The position numbers and the translations under genes were made by a program. A model generated the notes under the pieces. The model saw only the letters and a list, made by a program, of their open reading frames with translations. It ran no database searches and was not told the origin of the DNA. Below, piece by piece: positions 9,221-17,076 of a DNA stretch of 64,000 nt (position 1 is the stretch's first letter; each line of letters opens with the position of its first letter). The stretch is taken from assembly GCA_040902535.1 (NCBI GenBank), contig JBBDXD010000018.1:62001-126000 (forward strand), read 5' to 3'. Source of the stretch: Dehalococcoidia bacterium. GTDB lineage: Bacteria > Chloroflexota > Dehalococcoidia > DSTF01 > JACRBR01.

Positions 9221-9895
9221 TTAGCTTGCGGACGGGCACCGGGAGGAGAGGACGCAATCCGCGCAGCGTGGTTTGCGCGCCCGGCAGACGGTGCGGCCGT
9301 GGACGACTAGATTCACGTGAAGCGTGAACCGTAGGATCTCGGGAACCTGCTTTTGGAGGGCGTCTTGGGAAGCGGTGAGCCGCAAATCCCCGCTGGCGAA
9401 CCCGAGTCGTTTCAAGACGCGGAGGACATGGGTGTCGACCGGAAATACATTTCGGCGGAAGCTGTAGAGCATGACGCATCGAGCGACCTTCTTACCGACA
9501 CCGGGCAAGCTCGACAGGTACGCCTCGATCTCATCATCCGGTAGGGCTTTCAGCCGCCGTAGGTCGATCGACCCTTCTCGCTCGCGAATGACGTCGAACA
9601 TTGAGACGAGACGGCGAGCGCGTTGGTGATAGAGCCCTATAGGACGAAGAACCTCAGCGAGAATGACTTCAGTCTCCGCCGTTACAGACTCCCACCGTGG
9701 AAATAGGGCGCGCAGATGAGCGAATGTGTCTTCCGCGCCAGATTCCGTCATCACGGTGAGGATGATGTAGACGAGTTCGTCTACGGGATCGGATTGATTG
9801 CCGAGGGGAAGGGAATCATGTCCTGGCGAGCCGTACTCCTCCGCGAGCCGATCCGCGATGATCCTAAAGGTCTCGCTGGCCTGGTATTCGATCAT
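9221..9895 (-). CDS. Endonuclease III-like (HhH-GPD) DNA glycosylase, R-M associated
   Basis: The 224-residue protein has the helix-hairpin-helix LSSLPGVGKKVARCVML (the second lysine aligns with the EndoIII catalytic lysine), the catalytic aspartate in FPVDTHVLRVLKRLG, and a C-terminal 4Fe-4S signature C-x6-C-x2-C-x5-C (CRARKPRCADCVLSSRC). The usual LSAQTTD segment is replaced by LTVMTESGAEDTF, so it is not the housekeeping Nth. It is the last gene of the operon with the nuclease and cytosine methyltransferase, 35 bases after the nuclease stop. Glycosylases beside C5 methyltransferases (Mig.Mth, by function Vsr) repair T:G mismatches from deaminated 5-methylcytosine. That role is inferred. 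Confidence 0.85.
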   Translation of the reverse strand: MIEYQASETFRIIADRLAEEYGSPGHDSLPLGNQSDPVDELVYIILTVMTESGAEDTFAHLRALFPRWESVTAETEVILAEVLRPIGLYHQRARRLVSMFDVIREREGSIDLRRLKALPDDEIEAYLSSLPGVGKKVARCVMLYSFRRNVFPVDTHVLRVLKRLGFASGDLRLTASQDALQKQVPEILRFTLHVNLVVHGRTVCRARKPRCADCVLSSRCPSAS

Positions 9896-9930
9896 GCTTG
9901 CCTTATTTGTGATTGTCCACGTAATAGCGG

Positions 9931-10680
9931 CTAAGGAGTCGCGGCGGGGTCATCGTTCTCAAACGTCAAGGTGATAACCGAGGCAATGGTCGGCGGCAGC
10001 GAGTGTTGTGCAAGCAGTTCGGCAATCTCCAATTGCAGCCTCGCTAAACAGTCCTGTCGTGCCTCGACGAGTACAGCCGTTGCATCCGTAAAGTCGCCAA
10101 TCAACGAAAGAATGCTCGGCCTGCCTGTCAACCAGCGCCAGAACGCTGGTCCGACGATGTACCGGTATTCGAAACCTTCCAGATCACGGTTCTCGGTCCG
10201 CGGCCCGCCAGCCGGGAATCTCATCTCACGGTCATCCTCCCTGCCACGCATCACGCCGATCATGGCCTTGACGGGCTGTCGCCTCGCCTGTTGAAAGGTC
10301 CGGTAGCGCTCTACGCGGTCTTTGAGCGCCCGAACCGTCTGCGCCAGCGACGAAGCGTTGAGCGTGTTCGTTTGGCTCTTCTCTTCGATCACCCACAACG
10401 CGCCTTCGCGCTCGGCCAGGAAATCTCCTGCATCGATAACGGCGGGCTCGGCGAGATCTTTGAGTATCCGCTGCCACGTGTGACCCATTGTGGTTTCTTC
10501 GGATGACGATTCGAGCGCCGCAAACGCCTGCTCTACGAACCCGTCCGAGGTCGCCACGCCACGAAGGGCGAACATAAGGACGTCTTTCGACAATAAGTCG
10601 CGTAATCGTTTCGTCCTGTAGAAGTGAAGGCGGCGATCCACATAATCCCGCAGCGCGGCATGAACCGCCTCGTTAGTCAT
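9931..10680 (-). CDS. Putative type II restriction endonuclease (PD-(D/E)XK type)
   Basis: The 249-residue protein has a candidate nuclease core at residues 80-110: IDAGDFLAEREGALWVIEEKSQTNTLN, with an Asp followed by E-E-K after a hydrophobic strand, as in PD-(D/E)XK enzymes. It ends with a helical region. Overall it resembles PmeII-type restriction enzymes, but this is from memory of the family. Position between a C5 methyltransferase and a glycosylase in one minus-strand operon is the main functional evidence. Base composition is visibly less GC-rich than in the flanking genes, consistent with acquisition by transfer. Recognition site unknown. Confidence 0.7.
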   Translation of the reverse strand: MTNEAVHAALRDYVDRRLHFYRTKRLRDLLSKDVLMFALRGVATSDGFVEQAFAALESSSEETTMGHTWQRILKDLAEPAVIDAGDFLAEREGALWVIEEKSQTNTLNASSLAQTVRALKDRVERYRTFQQARRQPVKAMIGVMRGREDDREMRFPAGGPRTENRDLEGFEYRYIVGPAFWRWLTGRPSILSLIGDFTDATAVLVEARQDCLARLQLEIAELLAQHSLPPTIASVITLTFENDDPAATP

Positions 10681-10749
10681 ATCGCGACGAGGTGGGCGAG
10701 AACGTCGTGTCCGCCCGGAACAGCGACAGGATCGTGCGCGCGCCGTTGT

Positions 10750-11940
10750 TTAATGAACCACTCCGGCGGGGAGGCGGCGGCCGTCCAGTTGAACATCGAG
10801 CGCCAAGTCTTGGTCGAAAAACGCGAGAAGCGCATGTCCAATTGCCCGCCCAAGGCCGATTGGAACGGCGTTGCCGATCTGCTTGTACTTCTCGGCGGTC
10901 GGGCCCGCAAATAGCCAATCATCCGGAAACTGCTGTACGCGTGCATACTCGCGCACAGACAGTACTCGATCGTGTTCCGGGTGACAAAGGCTCGTGCCCT
11001 TCTGGATTGGCGTCGCCGGGACGGTCGGTGAGGGGCGTTCAAATGTGAGGCGGCGGAAGAAGCCGACCTTTCCACCGTCCGAGGCGTACGCACCACCGAG
11101 GGCCGCCTTGACAACATCCTCGCCGTACTCACGGAGGTGACGCCAATTGCGACCCGGGGGTATTAGCCGAAGATATTTGAGGCGAGCCTCTGAATACCGA
11201 AGGTACTCAGGTGCCAATTCGTTCAGATCAGAGATCGCGTCGCCGAGCGTCCGCCACTTATACGGCTGCTCGACCGTGGGAGTCTCCGCGTGTGTGGGCG
11301 GGATCAACTCCTGGATCGGCATTCGCTCCGGTAGCCACTTCGCCGCCCCGAACTCGTGATCTCGCGAGCCCAAGAAAATCACGCGTTGACGGAACTGGGG
11401 TACGCCGAAGTTCACCGCGTCGACAAGGCCGTAGACCACCTCATAGCCCAGTTGGTCTTGGAGCCGGTCCATGATGACGGCGAGCGCGGAGCCCGCACGT
11501 TCATCCGGTTCAAGTTGCGGTGAGCCGGCGCCGCGATCCTTCAGTGGGCGATGCCGCACTGCTGCCGAAAGGATGCCACGCACGTTCTCCATCACAAAGA
11601 AGCGCGGGCGAACACCATCGACGATGCGCGCGAAGTCCTGGAACAGCCCACCCCGTACGTCGCTGATCGAGGAGCGCCTTCCGGCCGTGCTGAACGATTG
11701 GCATGGGGGGCCACCGGCAACAACATCGATTTCGCCGTCGACGCCAGACAGTTGCAGGAGTTGGTTGGCCGTGATCTCTCTGACGTCGCCATGGATCAGT
11801 GGTAGGTCTGGGCGATTCGCTTTGATCGTGGCGCAGCTCCAGCGATCGAGCTCGACGGCGGCTACCGTCTCAAAGCCGGCGGCTTCGAGTCCCAAATCGA
11901 GGCCCATGGCACCGCTGAAGAGCGAGATCACACGAGGCAA
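10750..11940 (-). CDS. DNA (cytosine-5-)-methyltransferase
   Basis: The 396-residue product carries the ordered C5-methyltransferase motifs: SAM-binding FSGAMGLDLGLEAAG (I), catalytic GGPPCQSFSTAG (IV), MENVRG (VI), PQFRQRVIFLGS (VIII), then a target-recognition region and REYARVQQFPDDW with GNAVP (IX-X). It modifies a specific DNA site and protects it from the downstream nuclease. The start is TTG at 11940, preceded by AAGGGA eight bases away. A promoter (TTGACG, 17 bases, TAGCCT) and a dyad operator lie just upstream. First gene of the three-gene cassette. Confidence 0.95.
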   Translation of the reverse strand: MPRVISLFSGAMGLDLGLEAAGFETVAAVELDRWSCATIKANRPDLPLIHGDVREITANQLLQLSGVDGEIDVVAGGPPCQSFSTAGRRSSISDVRGGLFQDFARIVDGVRPRFFVMENVRGILSAAVRHRPLKDRGAGSPQLEPDERAGSALAVIMDRLQDQLGYEVVYGLVDAVNFGVPQFRQRVIFLGSRDHEFGAAKWLPERMPIQELIPPTHAETPTVEQPYKWRTLGDAISDLNELAPEYLRYSEARLKYLRLIPPGRNWRHLREYGEDVVKAALGGAYASDGGKVGFFRRLTFERPSPTVPATPIQKGTSLCHPEHDRVLSVREYARVQQFPDDWLFAGPTAEKYKQIGNAVPIGLGRAIGHALLAFFDQDLALDVQLDGRRLPAGVVH

Positions 11941-11968
11941 GTAGCGAATCCCTTCGAGCTATGGTGGG

Positions 11969-11997
11969 AGGCTAACAGAACGTTTGAGCGGCGTCAA
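11969..11997 (-). promoter_or_regulatory. Sigma-A type promoter of the R-M operon
   Basis: On the minus strand, TTGACG (11997-11992) and TAGCCT (11974-11969) are separated by 17 bases, giving a start about 20 bases before the TTG start codon. The operator dyad ends on the first base of the -35 box. Confidence 0.6.
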
Positions 11998-12014
11998 TAC
12001 ACGGAACCGTGTAT
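11997..12014. promoter_or_regulatory. Dyad operator in front of the R-M operon
   Basis: ATACACGG-AA-CCGTGTAT is a perfect 8-bp inverted repeat abutting the -35 box of the methyltransferase promoter and touching the dnaA stop codon. The core TACACGGAACCGTGTA differs at one base from the dyad in front of the XRE regulator gene at 60982, read on the minus strand. A binding site for that regulator is inferred. Confidence 0.7.
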
Positions 12015-13405
12015 CAGCCTGCCGCCGCGACACTTGCTTCCCGCTGCGCTGCCAGGTGCTCCCGCACCGCGGCCAGGTCGTCGGCGGTTTCCGGGCGGGT
12101 CGCCAGTTCCATGCGGATGCGCTCGACGCCTGCAATCACCGTCGAGTGGTCGCGGTTCGAGAACGCACGCCCGATCTCGGCGATCGACTTGCGCGCGTCC
12201 TCCTTCAGCACGAACATCGCCAGGTGGCGCGCGTAGGCGACCTGGCGGTTGCGGCTGCGCCCGCGCAGGTCGGCGGGCTGCGCGCCCGTGCGGCGGCACA
12301 CCGCGCCGATGACATCGTCCGCGCACGGACCTTCGATAACGTGTGAGCCATCGGCGCGGTTCGACGGCTGCAGCGGCGATAGCGCCCGCTCGATGACGTC
12401 GCTCGTCGGTTCGCCGCGCACCAGCGGTATGTAGGCGATCACGCGATTGAGGTAGCCCTCCAGCTCCCGCACCGTCGGGCAGCACTTCTCGGCGATCATG
12501 ACCAGCGCATCGTCGGGGAGCCTTGTGGAATGCTGCGATGCCTTGGCGCGCAAGATCGCCAGGCGCGTCTCGAAGGAAGGACGCTGCAAGTCCGCCGCGA
12601 GTCCCCACTGGAAACGCGACCGTAAGGCGTCCATGAGGGCAAGCTGCGACGGCGGCCTGTCGGCGCTGACGACGATCTGGGCGCCGGCGGCGTGCAGGTC
12701 GTTGAACGCGTGGAAGAATTCCACCTGGAACTTGTCTTTGCCCTCGAAGAACTGCACGTCATCGATCAACAGGACGTCGCAACTGCGGTACCGGGCGCGG
12801 AACCTCTCGATCGTGGCGTCCTTGATGGCGCGCACGTAGTCGTTGCCGAAGCGTTCGGCCGGCGCGTAGATCACCGCCCGTCCGGCGGCGTGCGCCGCAT
12901 GCCCGATTGCATTGAGCAGGTGCGTCTTGCCCAGGCCCGCGGTGCCGAAGATGACGAGCGGCGTGATGGCGCCGGGTTCCGTCGCTGTCTTCCACGCCGC
13001 GTCGTGGGCCATGCGGTTATCGTCGCCGACCACGAAGGTATCGAACGTGAGGGCCGGGTTGAGGGCGGGCGGCACCGCCGGCGATTTGCGCAGGAAGTCC
13101 GGGATCGCCGCCGCGTCGACGTCGGGCAGGAGCGCCGGCGGTTCGTCTTCATGGCGGATGCACTCGAACGTTACGTCCATGGCATGCCCCAAGACGCCGG
13201 CGAGCGCCTTCGTGATCAACTGCTTCATGCGCGCGCTCAGCCACTCGATGGCGAAATCGTTCGGCGCCCCAATGACGAACGCGTGCGGCTCATGGCGCAG
13301 CCCGACCGTGTCCCGCAGCCAGGTGTCGAAGTTCGCGCGAGTAACGGTGAGCTCGAGTTGTCCGAGCACGGCGTTCCATGTCGCCGCCGCAGTCTGCCCG
13401 CTCAT
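12014..13405 (-). CDS. dnaA: Chromosomal replication initiator protein DnaA
   Basis: The 463-residue product has domain I (TWNAVLGQLELTVTRANFDTWLRD), an AAA+ domain with Walker A FGTAGLGKTHLL and Walker B VLLIDDVQFFEGKDK, sensor motifs, and domain IV with SIAEIGRAFSNRDHSTVIAGVERI, which binds DnaA boxes. The start at 13405 (MSGQTAAAT) has GGAG about ten bases upstream; ATG at 13438 is possible but adds an unconserved, Arg-rich leader. The usual neighbour dnaN is absent. The R-M cassette follows instead, suggesting a rearrangement or insertion here. Confidence 0.95.
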   Translation of the reverse strand: MSGQTAAATWNAVLGQLELTVTRANFDTWLRDTVGLRHEPHAFVIGAPNDFAIEWLSARMKQLITKALAGVLGHAMDVTFECIRHEDEPPALLPDVDAAAIPDFLRKSPAVPPALNPALTFDTFVVGDDNRMAHDAAWKTATEPGAITPLVIFGTAGLGKTHLLNAIGHAAHAAGRAVIYAPAERFGNDYVRAIKDATIERFRARYRSCDVLLIDDVQFFEGKDKFQVEFFHAFNDLHAAGAQIVVSADRPPSQLALMDALRSRFQWGLAADLQRPSFETRLAILRAKASQHSTRLPDDALVMIAEKCCPTVRELEGYLNRVIAYIPLVRGEPTSDVIERALSPLQPSNRADGSHVIEGPCADDVIGAVCRRTGAQPADLRGRSRNRQVAYARHLAMFVLKEDARKSIAEIGRAFSNRDHSTVIAGVERIRMELATRPETADDLAAVREHLAAQREASVAAAG

Positions 13406-13891
13406 GAGTTGCGCTCCGCAGTGACGGCGCGGGGGCATGTAATCGACGAGCGGTAACAGGCGCGAATTGACGACACGAAGCCCTCCCGACGGAACCCGTC
13501 CGGTTTGTGGAACACGAATCTTCGGAGACGAAAGCAGTTAGGTTATCCCGAGGCCGACGTCCAATCGCCGGCAGCCGTCCTCACTCGGCACGGTTCCCTC
13601 CCCGCCGGAGGAACGACGCGCGCCCCGTAACGAGCGCGTCGTGTGAGGTGGTGTTGTTCTCCTCAGGACAGGGTGGAGAATACAGGCGCCCTCGGAGGCG
13701 ATCAAGTCCTTTTATGCCAACCTTCGGCCGCAATTTACCCCTATCCATAGCCTTACCAACGACTCCGCGGCATAACAGTTCAGTGTCAACTAGCATGATT
13801 CGCCTGTCCGTTGCGCGGAGCACGCCGCCTCGCCTAACGTACACGCGAAGGATCACATGACAGCCCACAACGCACCCAACGTTACTTCGCA
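13406..13891. other. Gene-free region upstream of dnaA, weak oriC candidate
   Basis: 486 bases without a convincing gene, less GC-rich than the flanks. Near matches (7 of 9) to the DnaA box TTATCCACA occur at 13506-13514 (minus strand), 13543-13551 and about 13741-13749. No clear AT-rich unwinding element is seen. It must also hold the promoters of dnaA and the PAP2 gene. Confidence 0.3.
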
Positions 13892-14743
13892 ATGACGCGT
13901 GACGCGGCATTGGCGGCGCAGGCGGCGCCATCACTGCCCCGCCGTTTCGTGGCGGCGATCGAAACGCATCGCGCGTTCCGTGATGCGTTTGAGATCGGGC
14001 TCGTCGTGATCGCGTTCCTCCTGTATTTCATCGTCCGCGGCCTCGTCGTCGACCGCCACGACGAAGCGCTCGCCAACGCACAGACGATCATGGATTGGGA
14101 GCGGGCGCTCGGTATCTTCTGGGAGCCACGACTGCAGGAGTGGGTGCTCGACAAGCGCTGGCTGATCGAGATCAACAACTTCATCTACTTCTGGCTGGAC
14201 TTTCCGCTGATCGCCATCGTCGGAATATGGATGTACTTCTATCGGCGCCACGAATACACGGTCGCGCGTGACGCGATCTTGCTGTCAGGCGCGATCGCAC
14301 TCGTCATCTACAACCTGTACCCCGTGATGCCGCCGCGGCTCCTGCCGACGGGCGAGTTCGTCGGGACGATCGAGAAGTACAGCGACCTCAGCTACCAGGC
14401 GCAGTCGACGCAGGCGTTCGTGAACCCGTACGCCGCCGTGCCGAGCCTGCACTTCGGGTGGGCGATGATCCTGGGCGGCGCAGTCGTCCTCTCGACGAAG
14501 AACCCGCTCGTCCGGGCGATCGGTCTCAGCCTGCCATGGCTCCAACTGGCATCGATCGTGTTCACCGGGAACCACTACATCCTGGACGCCTTCGCCGGGC
14601 TCGTGGTGTGCCTGGCGGGCGTCTGGCTGGCGCTGGCGATGCAGCGGTGGGGTTATCCGGCGATCAAGCGCGAGGTCGAGCGCCGGTGGGGGCCAACGAA
14701 CACGCCTGCCGAAGCCGGCACCACGCCGGCGCTTTCGGAATGA
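13892..14743 (+). CDS. PAP2 superfamily membrane protein (Aur1/Ipt1-like)
   Basis: The 283-residue integral membrane protein has about six hydrophobic segments (for example FEIGLVVIAFLLYFIVRGLVV). The PAP2 phosphatase signatures are split as in inositolphosphotransferases: AAVPSLHFGWAMI near residue 185 and the catalytic histidine in FTGNHYILDAFAGLVV near residue 230. The family hydrolyses or transfers phosphate headgroups on lipids at the membrane. Substrate unknown. It ends in a hairpin shared with the convergent gene. Confidence 0.85.
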   Translation: MTRDAALAAQAAPSLPRRFVAAIETHRAFRDAFEIGLVVIAFLLYFIVRGLVVDRHDEALANAQTIMDWERALGIFWEPRLQEWVLDKRWLIEINNFIYFWLDFPLIAIVGIWMYFYRRHEYTVARDAILLSGAIALVIYNLYPVMPPRLLPTGEFVGTIEKYSDLSYQAQSTQAFVNPYAAVPSLHFGWAMILGGAVVLSTKNPLVRAIGLSLPWLQLASIVFTGNHYILDAFAGLVVCLAGVWLALAMQRWGYPAIKREVERRWGPTNTPAEAGTTPALSE

Positions 14744-14770
14744 GGAGGCCCGCACGTCGCGGGCCTCCTC
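14742..14770. terminator. Bidirectional terminator hairpin
   Basis: A perfect 12-bp stem, GAGGAGGCCCGC / GCGGGCCTCCTC, with a 5-base loop. It overlaps the PAP2 stop codon and lies between converging genes. There is no T-tract, so efficiency is uncertain. Confidence 0.7.
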
Positions 14771-14791
14771 GAATCGTCAGTGGGTCTTTGG

Positions 14792-15751
14792 CTATCCGCA
14801 GAAGCCTTCGGGATCGAAGCGGCAGGCGTGCGTCCCGATGAAGTCTTCGACGGCGTCCTCGTCGTAATCGGCCGCGCTCATATTGAGCACGCGCGTCCAC
14901 GATGACACGCCGATTGTCCCTTCGGGCAAGTCCGGGTCGTTCGCCATTACGACGCGGTCGTCGTTGTTGTCGATGCGGTCGTTCACGAGGCCCGTCAGCT
15001 CTTCGACGACGTCTGCACACTGCTGGTCGCCGTCCTCGCAGTTGTATCCGACGAACACGCCCGCGTGCTCCAGGATGTGCGGGATCGCCTCGCGCGGAAT
15101 GAACACGTCGTCGGGGTAGACGTTCGGATCCGGCGGGATGCGGGGCAGGATGATGCCGTCCGCGATCTCCACGTTTGCCAGCACGCCCAAGTGCTCGCCC
15201 GAGGACGGCGGATTGCTGTTGTAGCAGTCCGTCGGCACGACCGCCGTAGCGCCCTCCTGCGTGGATAACGGTGTGGAGGCATCATCGGGCGTCAATGCAT
15301 CATCCGGCGTCGCGGCATCATCGGGCGTGGCCGCGCCGGGCGTCGGATCGCCGCCTTCGCCGCCGCCGCTCTGTGGCGTCGCCGCGCCCCCGCTATCGCC
15401 GTTGCCCGAGTGCTCGACGCCCTCGCAGAATGGGGTAGGCTCCCGCTCACGCGAAAAGGTGAAGCCGAAGTGCGCCGCCCCTTGCGAGGGCACGAATTCG
15501 CCGGGGAGCGAAGTGCTGCTGTCCTGCTCGGCCTTCTCTGAGGCGCTCAGGCCTTCGCCGCTGTCGCCGATGGACTGGAAGATCAGGTAGGCGATGAGCG
15601 CCACCACGGCAATCGTGCCGCCGACGATCGCGATGGGCATCCACGGCGGGCCGCCGGCGCCGGGCGCCTTCACGGGCGTGCGCCGCGACGGCGTCGCCGA
15701 TCCTGTACCCGCCGCGTTCTTGCGGTCCATTCTTCGTTGTTCTCGGCTCAT
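14792..15751 (-). CDS. DUF3105 membrane-anchored protein
   Basis: The 319-residue protein has a basic cytoplasmic tail, one membrane helix (WMPIAIVGGTIAVVALIAYLIFQ, residues 37-60), a low-complexity Gly/Ser/Thr/Asp linker, and an exported DUF3105 domain (YNSNPPSSGEHLGVLANVEIADG, IPHILEHAGVFVGYNCEDGDQQC, HACRFDPEGFCG). The linker holds four tandem copies of a TPDDA-type unit encoded by an 18-base DNA repeat (about 15279-15332). The role of DUF3105 is unknown. It is possibly metal-binding, given its conserved His and Cys. Confidence 0.85.
   Translation of the reverse strand: MSREQRRMDRKNAAGTGSATPSRRTPVKAPGAGGPPWMPIAIVGGTIAVVALIAYLIFQSIGDSGEGLSASEKAEQDSSTSLPGEFVPSQGAAHFGFTFSREREPTPFCEGVEHSGNGDSGGAATPQSGGGEGGDPTPGAATPDDAATPDDALTPDDASTPLSTQEGATAVVPTDCYNSNPPSSGEHLGVLANVEIADGIILPRIPPDPNVYPDDVFIPREAIPHILEHAGVFVGYNCEDGDQQCADVVEELTGLVNDRIDNNDDRVVMANDPDLPEGTIGVSSWTRVLNMSAADYDEDAVEDFIGTHACRFDPEGFCG
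15279..15332 (-). repeat. 18-base tandem repeat coding for TPDDA linker
   Basis: About three near-identical copies of an 18-base unit around GCATCATCGGGCGTC lie inside the DUF3105 gene and encode (A/L)TPDDA repeats in the extracytoplasmic linker. They are probably length-variable between strains. Confidence 0.7.
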
Positions 15752-15888
15752 TTCGGGCGTAATCTCCCTTCCCCTGGCGACTTACAGGCTACAGATTAGG
15801 TGACAGAAGCGCATCAGGCCAAACGACGGCATCTGTGACGATGTTGTTGCCTCTTGTTACGCTTCTGCGCCGCCGTAAGGGAGGGACC

Positions 15889-17076
15889 ATGCCGTCGAAC
15901 ATCGAAGAAGCGAAGCAACGTGTCGCGAAGTCGGTCGACGAGGCGGCGCCCGAACTGATGCGCATCTCGCGCGAGATCCACGCGCGCCCGGAGCTTGCGT
16001 ACGAGGAGCATCACGCGTGCGCGCAACTGATCGCGTTCGTGAAGGCGCAGGGCTTCGAGGTCCGCGAGGGCGCCTACGGCATGGAGACGGCGTTCCGCGG
16101 CGATTGGGGACACGGCCCCGTCACGATCGGCATCTGCGCTGAGTACGATGCGCTGCCGCAGATCGGGCACGCCTGCGGCCACAACCTGATAGCCACCTCG
16201 GGCGTGGGCGCCGCGGCGGCGCTCAAGTCGGCGCTCGACCCGTCCGAAGCGCGGATCGCGATCCTCGGCACGCCCGCCGAGGAGGGCAGCGGCGGCAAGA
16301 TCGTCATGATCCGCAACGGCTGCTTCGAGGACATCGACGTAGCGATGATGGCGCACCCGGCGCCGGCGGACATCGACGCGGCGCCGATGTTCGGCGTGGC
16401 GCACGTGGACGTCGAGTATCGGGGCAAGTCGGTACACGCGTCGGTGTTCCCTGAACAGGGTCTCAACGCCCTCGACGCGCTCGTCACCGCATACCAGGCG
16501 ATCGCCCAGCTCCGGCAGCACATCCGTCGCGATGCGCGGATCCACGGCATCATCACGCACGGCGGCGAGGCGGCGAACATCGTGCCGGGATTGACGCGCG
16601 GGACCTTCTACGTACGCGCGCTGAAGCCGTGGTACCTGGAGCAACTCAAGGCGCGCGTCAAGGCCTGCTTCGAAGCGGGCGCGCTGGCGACGGGCTGCGA
16701 GCTTTCGATCGACTGGCACGAGGACCAGGAGTACGCGCCGATGAAGATCAACCGGCCGATGGTGGAGGCGTACCGTCGCAACGGCGAGGCGCTCGGCAAG
16801 ATGTTCTACGAGATGAAGGACCTCACGTCGGGCAGCAGCGACATGGGCAACGTCAGCCAGGTCGTGCCGTCGATCCACCCGAATTTTGGCGTCGGCAGCC
16901 CGACGTTCACGCATTCGCCGGAATTCACGGCCGTCGCCGCGACGGACGGCGCCCACGCCGGAATGTTGCAGACCGCGAAGGCGCTTGCCATGACCGGCGT
17001 AGACATCGCGCTGGAGCCGGGGCTGTTGGATGCGATCAGGCGTGACTTCAGAGAGAGCGCACGGCGGGCGTCTTAG
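15889..17076 (+). CDS. M20 family metallo-amidohydrolase
   Basis: The 395-residue enzyme starts at ATG 15889, after AAGGGAGG. M20D/AbgB-type motifs are present: REIHARPELAYEEHHA, the metal ligands in CAEYDALPQIGHACGHN and GTPAEEGSGGKIVMI, a dimerisation domain with VDVEYRGKSVHAS, and a final histidine region PEFTAVAATDGAH. Relatives hydrolyse N-acyl amino acids or aminobenzoyl-glutamate with two metal ions in the cytoplasm. The exact amide substrate cannot be told. Its stop overlaps that of the convergent cysteine desulfurase by two bases. Confidence 0.9.
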   Translation: MPSNIEEAKQRVAKSVDEAAPELMRISREIHARPELAYEEHHACAQLIAFVKAQGFEVREGAYGMETAFRGDWGHGPVTIGICAEYDALPQIGHACGHNLIATSGVGAAAALKSALDPSEARIAILGTPAEEGSGGKIVMIRNGCFEDIDVAMMAHPAPADIDAAPMFGVAHVDVEYRGKSVHASVFPEQGLNALDALVTAYQAIAQLRQHIRRDARIHGIITHGGEAANIVPGLTRGTFYVRALKPWYLEQLKARVKACFEAGALATGCELSIDWHEDQEYAPMKINRPMVEAYRRNGEALGKMFYEMKDLTSGSSDMGNVSQVVPSIHPNFGVGSPTFTHSPEFTAVAATDGAHAGMLQTAKALAMTGVDIALEPGLLDAIRRDFRESARRAS

